In this document: positions 8,080-15,957 of the stretch, piece by piece
Layout: every line of letters starts with the position of its first letter
How positions within the stretch are numbered: the first letter of the stretch is position 1
NCBI GenBank assembly: GCA_964596645.1
Contig: CAZQVB010000026.1
Location: forward strand, 7,511-71,510
Direction of reading: 5' to 3'
Length of the DNA stretch: 64,000 bases
Source of the DNA: CAVQEK01 sp964596645
GTDB lineage: Bacteria; Bacteroidota; Bacteroidia; Cytophagales; Cyclobacteriaceae
Translations under genes and position numbers: made by a program
The notes under the pieces: generated by a model
Told to the model about the DNA's origin: nothing
Databases searched by the model: none
Seen by the model: only the letters and a program-made list of their open reading frames with translations

Positions 8080-8540
8080 GCAAACGTCAGCAGCTCCGGC
8101 AAATCTATCAAAGCCAGGTCGGTATCCGTGAGCAAGGCGGAGCAAACCGGGGTGAGCAAGTGGAGCAATATTTAGCTGCTGTTGGTTTTGGTCCTGGGTA
8201 TGCGTGGTGTGCGGCCTTTGTGAGCTGGTGCTACCAGCAGGTTGATGTTAAGCATCCAAAAAGTGCATGGGTACCGAACTACGCCATAGAGCAAAACCTC
8301 ATTTACCAAAGAGGAGAATTTGTCAGACAGCTTCCTCAATCAGGAGATGTCTTTCTGATCTGGTATGAGCGGCTGAAACGTCCAGCCCACATTGGGTTTG
8401 TGGATCAGTGGCAGGCCAACTGGGTAATCACGGTAGAAGGAAATACAAATGATGATGGTTCCCGTGAAGGCGATGGTGTCTACCGAAAACGAAGGGTACA
8501 GCGACAGATTTGGGCGGTGGGTAATTTCATAGACTTTTAA
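8001..8540 (+). CDS. Secreted CHAP-domain peptidoglycan hydrolase
   Basis: 179 residues. An N-terminal signal peptide (LYVYLLCFLVCSSAAG) is followed by a CHAP/NlpC-like domain: catalytic cysteine in GYAWCAAFVSWC, histidine in PAHIGFV, and acidic residue in VITVEGNTN. This family cleaves peptide bonds in peptidoglycan. The start lies 79 bases inside the upstream membrane-protein gene in a different frame. That start is supported because it supplies the whole signal sequence. Role: exit from, or entry through, the cell wall of the host; adjacent to a second wall enzyme. Confidence 0.8.
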   Translation: MAKAKTLYVYLLCFLVCSSAAGKDHLSKRQQLRQIYQSQVGIREQGGANRGEQVEQYLAAVGFGPGYAWCAAFVSWCYQQVDVKHPKSAWVPNYAIEQNLIYQRGEFVRQLPQSGDVFLIWYERLKRPAHIGFVDQWQANWVITVEGNTNDDGSREGDGVYRKRRVQRQIWAVGNFIDF

Positions 8541-8543
8541 TGC

Positions 8544-9227
8544 ATGCTTAGGAAAACCAGGAACATATTAAAAAGCAGAGGCTACCGGATTTTTGAAAAT
8601 CCATACCAGCTCAATATCGTAGCGTACCGGAGCAAACATGTCCGAAGCAACCGCTTTGATGACGAAATCCATGTCTTTTACAAGAATGAACAGGGTCAGT
8701 GGGTATATCACGTGTTCCCAGCTACTACCGATCCCGGGCAATACTGGCTAGACAATCCCTTACATCCTCAAGGTACTGCTTTTTTGAAAAAAGGACAGTA
8801 TGTAAATTCTTATGCGATTGGACTGCACCGTGGGATTTATGAGGCAGTCGTGCAGATGGAGCCTGTGACGGTAATTCGTGATTATGACCGAAAGGGGATT
8901 TTCAACTGGTTTGAAAGCGGGTCTCCGGATACCGGAAATTTCGGCATCAACATCCATAGAGCCAGACAATCCGGATCAACGAATGTGATTGACAATTTTT
9001 CTGCCGGTTGCCTGGTTTTCGCTGATGCCTCGGACTACGACTTCTTTATGAAGCTGGCCAAAGTCCACCGAAGCGTACATGGCAACCGCTTCACACTGAC
9101 CTTGGTAGACTTCCGGGATGAGCGCAGACGAACCCTGAGCATTGCTGCCTGGACTTCTTTAATAGCGTCTTCAGTGGCAGTAGTAGCCAACTCTTTTATT
9201 AACCAAAAAAGCTATGCAACTATCTAA
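8544..9227 (+). CDS. YkuD-like (L,D-transpeptidase fold) cell-wall enzyme with C-terminal membrane helix
   Basis: 227 residues. Residues about 135-160 carry GINIHRAR followed by DNFSAGCLVF, which matches the H...S.GC catalytic signature of the L,D-transpeptidase/YkuD fold as found in some phage lysins. A hydrophobic segment near the C-terminus (SIAAWTSLIASSVAVVANSF) could anchor it. It starts 3 bases after the CHAP gene and overlaps the next gene by 14 bases. Two wall enzymes of different chemistry in one lysis block is noteworthy. Enzyme activity is inferred from the motif only. Confidence 0.6.
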   Translation: MLRKTRNILKSRGYRIFENPYQLNIVAYRSKHVRSNRFDDEIHVFYKNEQGQWVYHVFPATTDPGQYWLDNPLHPQGTAFLKKGQYVNSYAIGLHRGIYEAVVQMEPVTVIRDYDRKGIFNWFESGSPDTGNFGINIHRARQSGSTNVIDNFSAGCLVFADASDYDFFMKLAKVHRSVHGNRFTLTLVDFRDERRRTLSIAAWTSLIASSVAVVANSFINQKSYATI

Positions 9228-9441
9228 AAATACCAAGAAGGCAGGGTTGGCACTCATCGGCTCAATGGCTGGGTTCTTGATGGCTAAACAGTTGAAAATA
9301 GAGGACTATTACCCTTTTATTTTGTTGGGTGGCTTTTTGGGTAACACCATTGGTGAGGAGTTGATACTGGAAGAGTGCCACACGCAAAATACCCTGGGAT
9401 ACATAGACCGCAACGGACAACTTAAACTGATAGCACTATGA
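9214..9441 (+). CDS. Small membrane protein (75 aa)
   Basis: 75 residues with two hydrophobic stretches (AGLALIGSMAGFLMAK and YPFILLGGFLGNTIG) and a short polar tail. Overlaps the upstream gene by 14 bases and the downstream gene by 4 (ATGA). Family unknown. It could be a lysis accessory or a minor membrane component of a particle. The glycine-rich helices match the style of the other membrane proteins of this block. Confidence 0.55.
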   Translation: MQLSKNTKKAGLALIGSMAGFLMAKQLKIEDYYPFILLGGFLGNTIGEELILEECHTQNTLGYIDRNGQLKLIAL

Positions 9442-9845
9442 AGATTGATCTTGATAAACTATATGTGATATATAAACCCACCCGGCATTCTGAAAAAGCT
9501 GATGTGTTTGACGGTCGTCCAGATACTTTGGCTGGGCTTTTTCGCCAGGTGCTGGGTGGATTGAAAATAGAGCAAGTCCACGCCATATATACAACACCTG
9601 CAGAGGCGGAGAAAGAAGCAAACCACTTGCAAAAAAAACCAGCAAAGAAAAAACGTAAGCCTACTGCACCGATTAAAAAGGGACAAGGCTATGCCATTTT
9701 CGGCAGTGAAGTGAAATCTAGTGATAAATACCGGGTGCAATCTAAGCCTAAAGTTTATCGCAACAAGAAAGAAGCCGAAACTGTGCTTAGGCAGATGCTC
9801 AAGAAGGGCTGGAAACGATCCGATCTTAAAATCCTCAAGTACTAA
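9438..9845 (+). CDS. Unknown basic protein with two similar halves
   Basis: 135 residues. Two comparable units flank a Lys/Pro-rich linker: YVIYKPTRHSEKADVF...TPAEAEKEANHL and YAIFGSEVKSSDKYRV...YRNKKEAETVLRQML. The pattern is aromatic-hydrophobic strand, polar turn, then an EA-rich helix. It overlaps neighbours by 4 bases and 1 base. No known family. A nucleic-acid or structural role is possible from its charge, but nothing shows it directly. Confidence 0.5.
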   Translation: MKIDLDKLYVIYKPTRHSEKADVFDGRPDTLAGLFRQVLGGLKIEQVHAIYTTPAEAEKEANHLQKKPAKKKRKPTAPIKKGQGYAIFGSEVKSSDKYRVQSKPKVYRNKKEAETVLRQMLKKGWKRSDLKILKY

Positions 9846-10252
9846 TGAAGAAGAAAGTAGTCACATCCGGAAATAAGCCAATAGATAAGAAACTGCGCTA
9901 TGCTGTTTTCAATCGCAATAATCGTCTGGTCAGAAATGGCATGTTTACGGCCGGGGAAATTCAGGAGTACCTTAACCAAAAGGTGTATGTGGGGAAGTCC
10001 TATTATGCTATTGAATTGAAAGGACTTAATCGGAAGCTTACAGCTAAGGAGTTGAAACCTCTGGAAAATAAGCTGAAAAATGGAGAAGATACTCTTCTTA
10101 CCAAAGACCTGGCTGATTTGAAAGCCTTGCTTAAAATCCTGAAAGCCAAGCCGGCTCGGGAAGGCATGATCAGAGCCTACCATTTTGATACTGCGCTGCG
10201 TGAAGAAATCCCTTTGAGCATCTGGATGAAAATGGGAGGGGATACGCTATAA
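9845..10252 (+). CDS. Unknown basic protein (135 aa)
   Basis: The ATG overlaps the upstream stop (TAATG). The product is Lys/Leu-rich with a strand-like N-terminal part (LRYAVFNRNNRLVRNGMF) and helical middle and C-terminal parts (LKALLKILKAK). No membrane segment or known motif. It closes the uninterrupted overlapping array that starts left of the window. Confidence 0.5.
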   Translation: MKKKVVTSGNKPIDKKLRYAVFNRNNRLVRNGMFTAGEIQEYLNQKVYVGKSYYAIELKGLNRKLTAKELKPLENKLKNGEDTLLTKDLADLKALLKILKAKPAREGMIRAYHFDTALREEIPLSIWMKMGGDTL

Positions 10253-10262
10253 GTGAAGAAGT

Positions 10263-10526
10263 ATGGAAAAGTCAGGTTCACCCCAAAGCATTCATAATTC
10301 ATCTTCAAAGATGATGCCCATCACATTTGATGATGAACAGCTTCCCAAAGTCAAAGCCTACTACAAATACGAGCTGGCCGAGATGTACAGCGTCTGCACC
10401 AAAACCTTCTCCACTTGGATTCATATGTATTTTGAAGAACTCCAGCAATTCGGCTACACCAAACACACCAAACTCCTCCGCCCGGAGATTGTGAGGTTTT
10501 TGTTTGAGCGGTTGGGGGAGCCTTAG
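10263..10526 (+). CDS. Small winged-helix-like protein (DUF4248-like)
   Basis: 87 residues. The segment KAYYKYELAEMYSVCTKTFSTWI, then ELQQFGYTKHTKLLRPEIVRFLFERLG (quoted in two parts around a short gap), resembles small Bacteroidetes DNA-binding proteins in which a helix-turn-helix that starts with KxELAxxY is followed by a gY....k.LtPeiV..l...LG element. The start could also be Met 17 or 18. A decayed second copy of its 3' end lies at 11313-11400, on the far side of the XRE gene. Likely regulator or replication-linked protein of the element (inference). Confidence 0.5.
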   Translation: MEKSGSPQSIHNSSSKMMPITFDDEQLPKVKAYYKYELAEMYSVCTKTFSTWIHMYFEELQQFGYTKHTKLLRPEIVRFLFERLGEP

Positions 10527-10647
10527 TCAATGGATTGCGAGACTTGATAGTATTCATCAAGTTTTGATTGGGGAACTTTACAAAGTGGAAGACATTTTGG
10601 ATCCCCTGGAGAGGCAGACTAAAAAGACCCTGCGCAACGGAAAGTAA
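10504..10647 (+). pseudogene. Remnant related to the 16516-16725 gene
   Basis: In the +1 frame relative to the gene ending at 10526, an open stretch of 47 codons without ATG encodes QWIARLDSIHQ, VLIGELYKVEDILDPLE and RQTKKTLRNGK. This matches the C-terminal half of the protein at 16516-16725 (SDAIRKALITELHSVEDVLDPLE). It therefore looks like the 3' half of a paralogous gene whose 5' part was lost, or a very short gene using TTG 10504. Together with the gene fragment at 11313 it marks a scar of recombination at the edge of the cargo segment. Confidence 0.45.
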
Positions 10648-10649
10648 TT

Positions 10650-10904
10650 TCAATTTTGATCAGTTGCAATTTGCTGAAAGAAGTCTTCAATCCTCGTATC
10701 AAGTGAATTCAAAATCCGGCAAAGAGTTTTCAGAGTCAGATTTACTTCACCTTGTTCGATGCCCCAATAATGAGCACGACTGAAGTTATTCTGAATAGCA
10801 AATTTTTCGTAGTTCTTGATGCCTTTCGATTCTCTGATCATTCGGATTTGATTCCCAATTTGCTTTTGTAGTTTAATACTATTATTTGTTGACTCTGAGT
10901 TCAT
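10650..10904 (-). CDS. XRE-family helix-turn-helix regulator
   Basis: 84 residues with a typical XRE domain: IGNQIRMIRESKGIKNYEKFA, then FSRAHYWGIEQGEVNLTLKTLCRILN (given here in parts), and an acidic/aromatic tail. Reads opposite to all other genes of the element. Divergent from the gene at 11009 across 104 bases that hold a palindrome at 10932-10959, a likely operator. Size and layout fit a repressor that controls itself and the cargo to the right (helicase/nuclease). Whether it is the element's master repressor or a cargo regulator cannot be told. Confidence 0.75.
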   Translation of the reverse strand: MNSESTNNSIKLQKQIGNQIRMIRESKGIKNYEKFAIQNNFSRAHYWGIEQGEVNLTLKTLCRILNSLDTRIEDFFQQIATDQN

Positions 10905-10931
10905 ATGAGAATCTCAAAGTTTAATCTAATG

Positions 10932-10959
10932 CTCTTTTTAAAGTACCCTTTATAAAGAG
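10932..10959. promoter_or_regulatory. Palindrome between divergent genes, candidate operator
   Basis: CTCTTT at 10932 pairs with AAAGAG at 10954-10959, and inside it AAAG pairs with CTTT around a TACC centre. It lies 28 bases upstream of the XRE start (minus strand) and 50 bases upstream of the gene at 11009. Such a site is expected for a dimeric XRE repressor. Binding is inferred. Confidence 0.4.
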
Positions 10960-11008
10960 TGATAGGAAAAAGTTGATTATTTTAGACATTGGGTAAACGA
11001 GAAAGCAT

Positions 11009-11263
11009 ATGGAAGAGTCTCACAAAATGGTTTTTATACCTTCGGATTCGGTAGCGTCAGAAAAAATGATGGTTGAGTTCGCAGAGTTGTTGGGATTTGT
11101 TGACCTTAAGAAATTACGAAGGAAGCTACGTCTTATTACTTTAAACTTTATAGCCACAGAGTCAGAGAATCTGACAGATGACCTGCCTGAATTTCTTCAA
11201 GAACTCAATATCTTTTTTGACTTCTTGGATGTGATAGAGGATGAGTTGGAGAAACAAAAATGA
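11009..11263 (+). CDS. Unknown small acidic protein (84 aa)
   Basis: 84 residues, helical and acidic at the C-terminus (FLQELNIFFDFLDVIEDELEKQ). No recognised family and no membrane helix. Divergently arranged from the XRE regulator, and AT-rich like the helicase and nuclease downstream. It could be a regulatory or antitoxin-type partner of the XRE protein or of the cargo; nothing in the sequence proves this. Confidence 0.45.
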   Translation: MEESHKMVFIPSDSVASEKMMVEFAELLGFVDLKKLRRKLRLITLNFIATESENLTDDLPEFLQELNIFFDFLDVIEDELEKQK

Positions 11264-11312
11264 CCTATAAGTATCTGTAAAAAGCCGATTCTTACTGGAT
11301 GAGGTCACATCA

Positions 11313-11400
11313 AATATACCAAACTATTGTGTCCGGAAATTGTGAGGTTTTTGTTTGAGCGCGCCATAGATATAAAACGATCACCCTTTTGTTTGGGAAA
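11313..11400 (+). pseudogene. Fragment of the 10263 winged-helix gene (direct repeat)
   Basis: The stretch at 11335-11361 (CCGGA[A]ATTGTGAGG... to TTTGAGCG) matches 10484-10510 with one difference, and similarity extends upstream to about 11313. Translated, it gives TKLLCPEIVRFLFERA against TKLLRPEIVRFLFERL in the intact gene. No start codon or full gene remains. The 850-base interval between copies holds the XRE and 11009 genes. It is best read as the trace of a second gene copy broken by insertion of cargo DNA. Confidence 0.6.
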
Positions 11401-11432
11401 ATCTTGAATCCAATAAAGGTTTTCATAGATTT

Positions 11433-14400
11433 ATGAAACTAACCTTTATTAAAATATTGATGCCCGAAATAATTTTACCCAGATTAGAAAGAGTAATCTA
11501 CAACAAGCCAGGAAATAAAAATATAATAAAGCAGTTTTTAGCACCAGCGAAGAAGACAGATTTCAACATCGTTGAAAGTGACCGAAATACTGTGACTATC
11601 AGGGTGGGTGATGAATCAATTCTTTTAACCAGTAACAGAAATCAATCATCTGATAAGAAATTTATCCTTTTAATTAACAGGAAACCAACCAGGGAGATAC
11701 TCAACGGTGAAGATTTTAAGATTAGAGGATGGTTAAAACACCCATGGTTAAAAAACCATTCAACAAGTCAGGTTATAGGATCGTGGAAGAATGATTTTCA
11801 ATTTAAAGAAGAGGACGCAACAAGTAATACCAATGGATTAAGGACACCACAAATGGGTGCGCTCTATAATATTATGGGACATTTAAAAATGCCTTTAGAG
11901 TCAGGTATTATAGTGCTTCCTACGGGAACTGGTAAGACCGAGACTATGCTTTCGGCCCTTGTTGCTAATCGCTGTGAGAAGCTGCTAGTGGCTGTACCCT
12001 CGGATGCGTTAAGAAATCAAATATCTGGAAAATTTCTGTCATTGGGTCTACTGAAAGATTTCGGAGTAGTTGGAGAGAAATCCCTTTATCCCATAGTAGG
12101 TATTGTTAAGCAGCGGTTTTCTACTTTAAATGAGGTCAAGGATTTTTTTGAACAATGCAATGTAGTGGTGACTACCATGAACATTCTGACTTCATTACCC
12201 GAGGACCAGCAGAATGCTATATCAGCTGTATGTACCCATTTTTTTATTGATGAGGCGCATCATGTAAAAGCTAAAACCTGGGATGGTTTTGCACAGTGTT
12301 TTGATGCACGGAAAATCATTCAATACACGGCAACTCCATTTCGCAATGATGGTAAGAGAATAGAGGGAAAAATGATATTTAACTTTCCCCTAAAAGAAGC
12401 TCAGGAGCAGGGATATTTTCAAAAGATTGAATTTTTACCTATTAGGGAGTACAACCCAAAAAAATCTGATGAAATAATTGCCGAAACTGCAATCAATAAA
12501 TTGAGAGAGGATTTGAAAAATGGTTTTAACCATATACTTATGGCTCGGTGTGCCAATAAGGAAAGGGCTAGAGCCGTCTATAAATTATACGAGGCTGAAG
12601 GTGATCTAAACCCCATACTTCTATACTCAGGGGTTAAAGACTTCAAAAAGAATTATGCCCAGATTATTGAGAAGAAATCCAGGATTATAATCTGTGTGGA
12701 TATGCTTGGAGAAGGGTTTGATCTTCCAGAACTTAAAATAGCTGCCTTTCATGATATTAGAAAAAGTCTACCCATAACACTACAGTTTGCAGGGAGGTTT
12801 ACAAGGACCAAGTTTGATGAGGAGTTAGGCAATGCTTGCTTTATAGCCAATATAGCGAATGTGGAAGTGAAAGATGAGTTGGAAGATCTGTATTCCAGAG
12901 ATGCAGACTGGAACAGGCTTCTTTCGGATATTAGTCATGCTAAAATTAAAGAAGAAGGAGATTACAAAAATTTATTGCAAGGCTTTACAAAACTGGCTGA
13001 TTCAAATATTCCCTTTCAAAATATCAAGCCCAAACTGAGTACGGTAGCATATAAAAATAAAACTACCACCTGGAATCCGAGGAATTACGAAAAAGGCATT
13101 TCAGACCTTAAAGACTGTGAGTATAAATTCTTTGACATAAATCATGATGAAAAAATGTTTGTACTCATTACAGCCAAAAGACAGGAATTAGACTGGGTAA
13201 AACATAAGAATATCTATGTGCTTGATTGGAAATTGATATTGGTTTATTGGGAGACGAAAAACAATCTTTTGTTTATAAATAGCTCCGATAACAGCAGTCT
13301 TTATAAGGAACTGGCTCAGGCTGTGATTGGTGAAAATGCTGAGATGATTGATAAGATCAACGTGTTTAAAGCTTTTCACAATATCCAGCGCACAAAACTT
13401 CACAACGTGGGTTTACGGCTTTTTTTGGGGAAGGACATTCGTTTTCGGATGAGTGTAGGTAGTGACGTTGGTGAAGCATTAGGAATAGCAGAGCGACAAA
13501 AAGGGGAAAAGGCTTTTGTTGTAGGAGTTGGATATGAAAATGGAGAGCCCATCAACATCGGTTGCTCTTACAAAGGGAGGATATGGACTAAATTGGCTGG
13601 GGACATAGGCCACTACAAAAAGTGGTGTACAAATCTTGGAGCAAAACTCGCTAATGATCAGTTAGACCCAAATCAAATCCTTAGAGAAACTCTAATTCCC
13701 ACGCTGGTAATTGAGCGCCCTGCAATTTTTCCTGTGTGGATTGACTGGGATGTTGATATGTATATGAGCCATGAAAGTAGGTTTAGATTTTTAGTGAATG
13801 GTTCCCTTTATGATATGGCCAATTGTGAACTAACGCTAACAAGTCCTTCCGATCAAGGCAATATCACATTTGCACTTGTCATGGGACATACTTCTGCCGA
13901 GTTTGAAGTGGTGCTATTTGAAAATACTGAGACCGATACGGCATATCCAGACTTTAAAATCGTTCAAAAAACCAAAGTCAAAATTGAAGTAGAATATGGC
14001 TCAAACCGTATGGTAGCTAATAAGTTCTTTGAAGAATTTGTACCAACTGTTTGGTTTGCCGATGGCTCTTCACTAACCGGCAATGTTTTTTATAATCTAA
14101 AACAAATTATAGCCCCTTATCCGAAAGAAAACATCATCGCATGGGATTGGACAGGAGTGGATATCAGTAAAGAAGCACAAAAGGTAAATCCAAAAGTGAC
14201 CAATTCCATTCAGTTCAAGGTCATTCAAGATTTAAAAAAGGAAGATTTTGACATTATATATGATGACGATTATTCGGGGGAAATTGCGGATGTCCTTGCA
14301 TTAAAATTATATGATGACAGGCTTGAGGTGCAAATGTATCATTTAAAATTTGCTGTAGATGGGAAGGCATCTAATAATATTAAAAACCTTTATGAAGTAT

Positions 14401-14714
14401 GTGGTCAGGCTCAAAAATCCGTTCACTGGAAACACAAAGAGGGCAGGGATTTCATTTCGCATTTGCTACGCAGGGAACCAAAAACAAGGAAAGGGGCATC
14501 GTGCTCACGTTTGGAAAAAGGAACATTAGGCGATTTGGAAAACTTATTGTCAATCGTAAAACAGCAAATTCCAGTCAAGTACGAGATTTATATTGTGCAG
14601 CCTGGCATATCCAAGACCAACGTAACTGATGATATCCTGACACTTCTGGGGGTAACTGAAAATTATATCAAGGAAATCGGAGGAATAACCACTAAAGTCA
14701 TCGCAAATAAATAA
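11433..14714 (+). CDS. Large SF2 (DEAD/DEAH) helicase with C-terminal nuclease-like domain, candidate defence protein
   Basis: 1093 residues. Helicase motifs: Walker A LPTGTGKTE (about residue 163), IDEAH (about 270), TATPF (about 298), GEGFDLPEL (about 426) and QFAGRFTRTK (about 451), which form a complete SF2 core. About 450 residues of unknown sequence follow. The last 150 residues hold DDDYSGEIADVLALKL then MYHLKF and GQAQKSVHWK, a spacing like a PD-(D/E)XK nuclease site with the D and H-x-K positions. The gene is AT-richer than the structural genes and is followed 26 bases later by a second nuclease-like gene. Restriction or anti-phage function is inferred from this pairing and the location between element gene relics. 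I do not recognise a named system. Confidence 0.75.
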   Translation: MKLTFIKILMPEIILPRLERVIYNKPGNKNIIKQFLAPAKKTDFNIVESDRNTVTIRVGDESILLTSNRNQSSDKKFILLINRKPTREILNGEDFKIRGWLKHPWLKNHSTSQVIGSWKNDFQFKEEDATSNTNGLRTPQMGALYNIMGHLKMPLESGIIVLPTGTGKTETMLSALVANRCEKLLVAVPSDALRNQISGKFLSLGLLKDFGVVGEKSLYPIVGIVKQRFSTLNEVKDFFEQCNVVVTTMNILTSLPEDQQNAISAVCTHFFIDEAHHVKAKTWDGFAQCFDARKIIQYTATPFRNDGKRIEGKMIFNFPLKEAQEQGYFQKIEFLPIREYNPKKSDEIIAETAINKLREDLKNGFNHILMARCANKERARAVYKLYEAEGDLNPILLYSGVKDFKKNYAQIIEKKSRIIICVDMLGEGFDLPELKIAAFHDIRKSLPITLQFAGRFTRTKFDEELGNACFIANIANVEVKDELEDLYSRDADWNRLLSDISHAKIKEEGDYKNLLQGFTKLADSNIPFQNIKPKLSTVAYKNKTTTWNPRNYEKGISDLKDCEYKFFDINHDEKMFVLITAKRQELDWVKHKNIYVLDWKLILVYWETKNNLLFINSSDNSSLYKELAQAVIGENAEMIDKINVFKAFHNIQRTKLHNVGLRLFLGKDIRFRMSVGSDVGEALGIAERQKGEKAFVVGVGYENGEPINIGCSYKGRIWTKLAGDIGHYKKWCTNLGAKLANDQLDPNQILRETLIPTLVIERPAIFPVWIDWDVDMYMSHESRFRFLVNGSLYDMANCELTLTSPSDQGNITFALVMGHTSAEFEVVLFENTETDTAYPDFKIVQKTKVKIEVEYGSNRMVANKFFEEFVPTVWFADGSSLTGNVFYNLKQIIAPYPKENIIAWDWTGVDISKEAQKVNPKVTNSIQFKVIQDLKKEDFDIIYDDDYSGEIADVLALKLYDDRLEVQMYHLKFAVDGKASNNIKNLYEVCGQAQKSVHWKHKEGRDFISHLLRREPKTRKGASCSRLEKGTLGDLENLLSIVKQQIPVKYEIYIVQPGISKTNVTDDILTLLGVTENYIKEIGGITTKVIANK

Positions 14715-14740
14715 GAGGGTGTTTATATGAAAATTAATAA

Positions 14741-15697
14741 ATGATACAAAGTAAACTCAGGGCATATAATTTCAAGGATGGGGAATGGGAGACCGTGACC
14801 AGATGGCAATTAATACATATGTCTGAGTTGGAATACAAAAAATTTAAGGAGCATAATTTTCCATTATACCTTAAAAAAGACCATAGTAGTTACAAACTCA
14901 CTTTCAATCAACGTCAGAAAACATTCAGGTTTTATCCGGGACAAATACCCGATGATAAAAAAGGTTCTTCAGGCTTGACCATAGCACATCAATTGGCTCA
15001 GGAGGTCATTTCTAACTTACGTACCTTACACCTTAAACTTACCGATAAACGGTTTAAGCCTTACAAGAAAGTAGATATTGACATTGAAGCAGACCAAATA
15101 TTTGAAGAACATCGTACAACAGCAAATGACAATGAATACATCGTTGATTTGCTCGTGCTTTTCTCAAAGCCAGCATGGCTCGCACTTAAGTGGAACAGAA
15201 TACTGATTCTGGAAGTGTATGTAACCAATGAATTAAGAGGCCAAAAAATCATTGATTTTGAAAAAAAAGGATTGTCCATGGCAGAGGTTGTGATAGGGTC
15301 AAAGCTTAAGATTAAAAAAACAGCTTCCGAGGTTTCAGAGCGTGAAGAAGACCAACTGAGAAATATAATGAAACATGCCTTTTCTAAACAGATTTACGGT
15401 GATCTCTGGATTGATACCAGTACTTCCAAATATTTAGAAAATGAAGTTCTCAAAGAACGTGAAGGACAAATCACAGCATTGAAACAGCGAGTTCAAATTA
15501 GTCAAGATAAAATTAACGTTTTGAACGAAGGTTTGGAGCTTAAAGATCAACAGCTTAGAGAAACCCAGAGAAATTTAAAAACATTTGATCTCGCATTGCA
15601 GAAGGAGGCCTCGCAAAAAACATGTCTGAAAAAAGAGCTTAATCATTGGGAGTCTAAATCTAAGTTTCAGAGATTATTGGATCTGCTACGAAAATAA
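14741..15697 (+). CDS. PD-(D/E)XK-like nuclease with C-terminal coiled coil
   Basis: 318 residues. The centre carries EADQIFEEHRTTANDNEYIVD (given to show the D near residue 134) followed by RILILEVYVTNEL, i.e. a strand with D, then E-x-Y near 158. This is reminiscent of the nuclease core of CoiA-like proteins, though the usual lysine is replaced. Residues 235-300 are a coiled coil rich in Gln/Glu/Leu. It lies 26 bases downstream of the helicase and shares its AT-rich composition, so the two probably form one operon and one system. Catalytic competence is uncertain because the last motif residue is not a clear Lys. Confidence 0.55.
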   Translation: MIQSKLRAYNFKDGEWETVTRWQLIHMSELEYKKFKEHNFPLYLKKDHSSYKLTFNQRQKTFRFYPGQIPDDKKGSSGLTIAHQLAQEVISNLRTLHLKLTDKRFKPYKKVDIDIEADQIFEEHRTTANDNEYIVDLLVLFSKPAWLALKWNRILILEVYVTNELRGQKIIDFEKKGLSMAEVVIGSKLKIKKTASEVSEREEDQLRNIMKHAFSKQIYGDLWIDTSTSKYLENEVLKEREGQITALKQRVQISQDKINVLNEGLELKDQQLRETQRNLKTFDLALQKEASQKTCLKKELNHWESKSKFQRLLDLLRK

Positions 15698-15716
15698 TTC
15701 ATAAAGCCACCTCATC

Positions 15717-15733
15717 CCGAACCAAGCCGAAAG
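15717..15733 (+). repeat. Short intergenic repeat, copy 1
   Basis: CCGAACCAAGCCGAAAG, 16 of 17 identical to 18802-18818. It lies 41 bases upstream of the start at 15775, as the second copy lies 30 bases upstream of the start at 18849. It may be an operator or promoter element that co-regulates the two downstream groups (inference). Confidence 0.4.
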
Positions 15734-15774
15734 CAGTTTTCTGATCTGTGCTATGATTGTTAAAAAAAGCAATC

Positions 15775-15945
15775 ATGGCAAGTAAGAAGACAACTAAAAG
15801 AAGATCCACTTCCGGAAAATCAGCCAACACTCAAAGGGTGACATTAATTAGCAGACATGCTAAGCATACCCGGAAGAAGGGAGAAGCTTGGACAAAGGCT
15901 ATTCAGCGGGCTACCCGTGAGTTAAAGAATTCCGGTAAGCTTTAG
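15775..15945 (+). CDS. Small very basic protein (56 aa), probable nucleic-acid binder
   Basis: ATG 15775 is preferred over an upstream in-frame TTG. Product MASKKTTKRRSTSGKSA... is Lys/Arg/Ser-rich at the N-terminus with a C-terminal helix (KAIQRATRELKNSGKL). No acidic cluster and no membrane part. Such proteins are often DNA- or RNA-binding, including virion core proteins of small phages. It is the first gene after the cargo segment, and GC content returns to the level of the structural genes. Confidence 0.55.
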   Translation: MASKKTTKRRSTSGKSANTQRVTLISRHAKHTRKKGEAWTKAIQRATRELKNSGKL

Positions 15946-15957
15946 ACTGCTTAGGCT

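Noticed and set aside
10568..10783. 71-codon plus-strand frame over the XRE gene
   Set aside because: Overlaps the XRE regulator in antisense and shows no motif; the better reading of this area is the paralogue remnant at 10504-10647.
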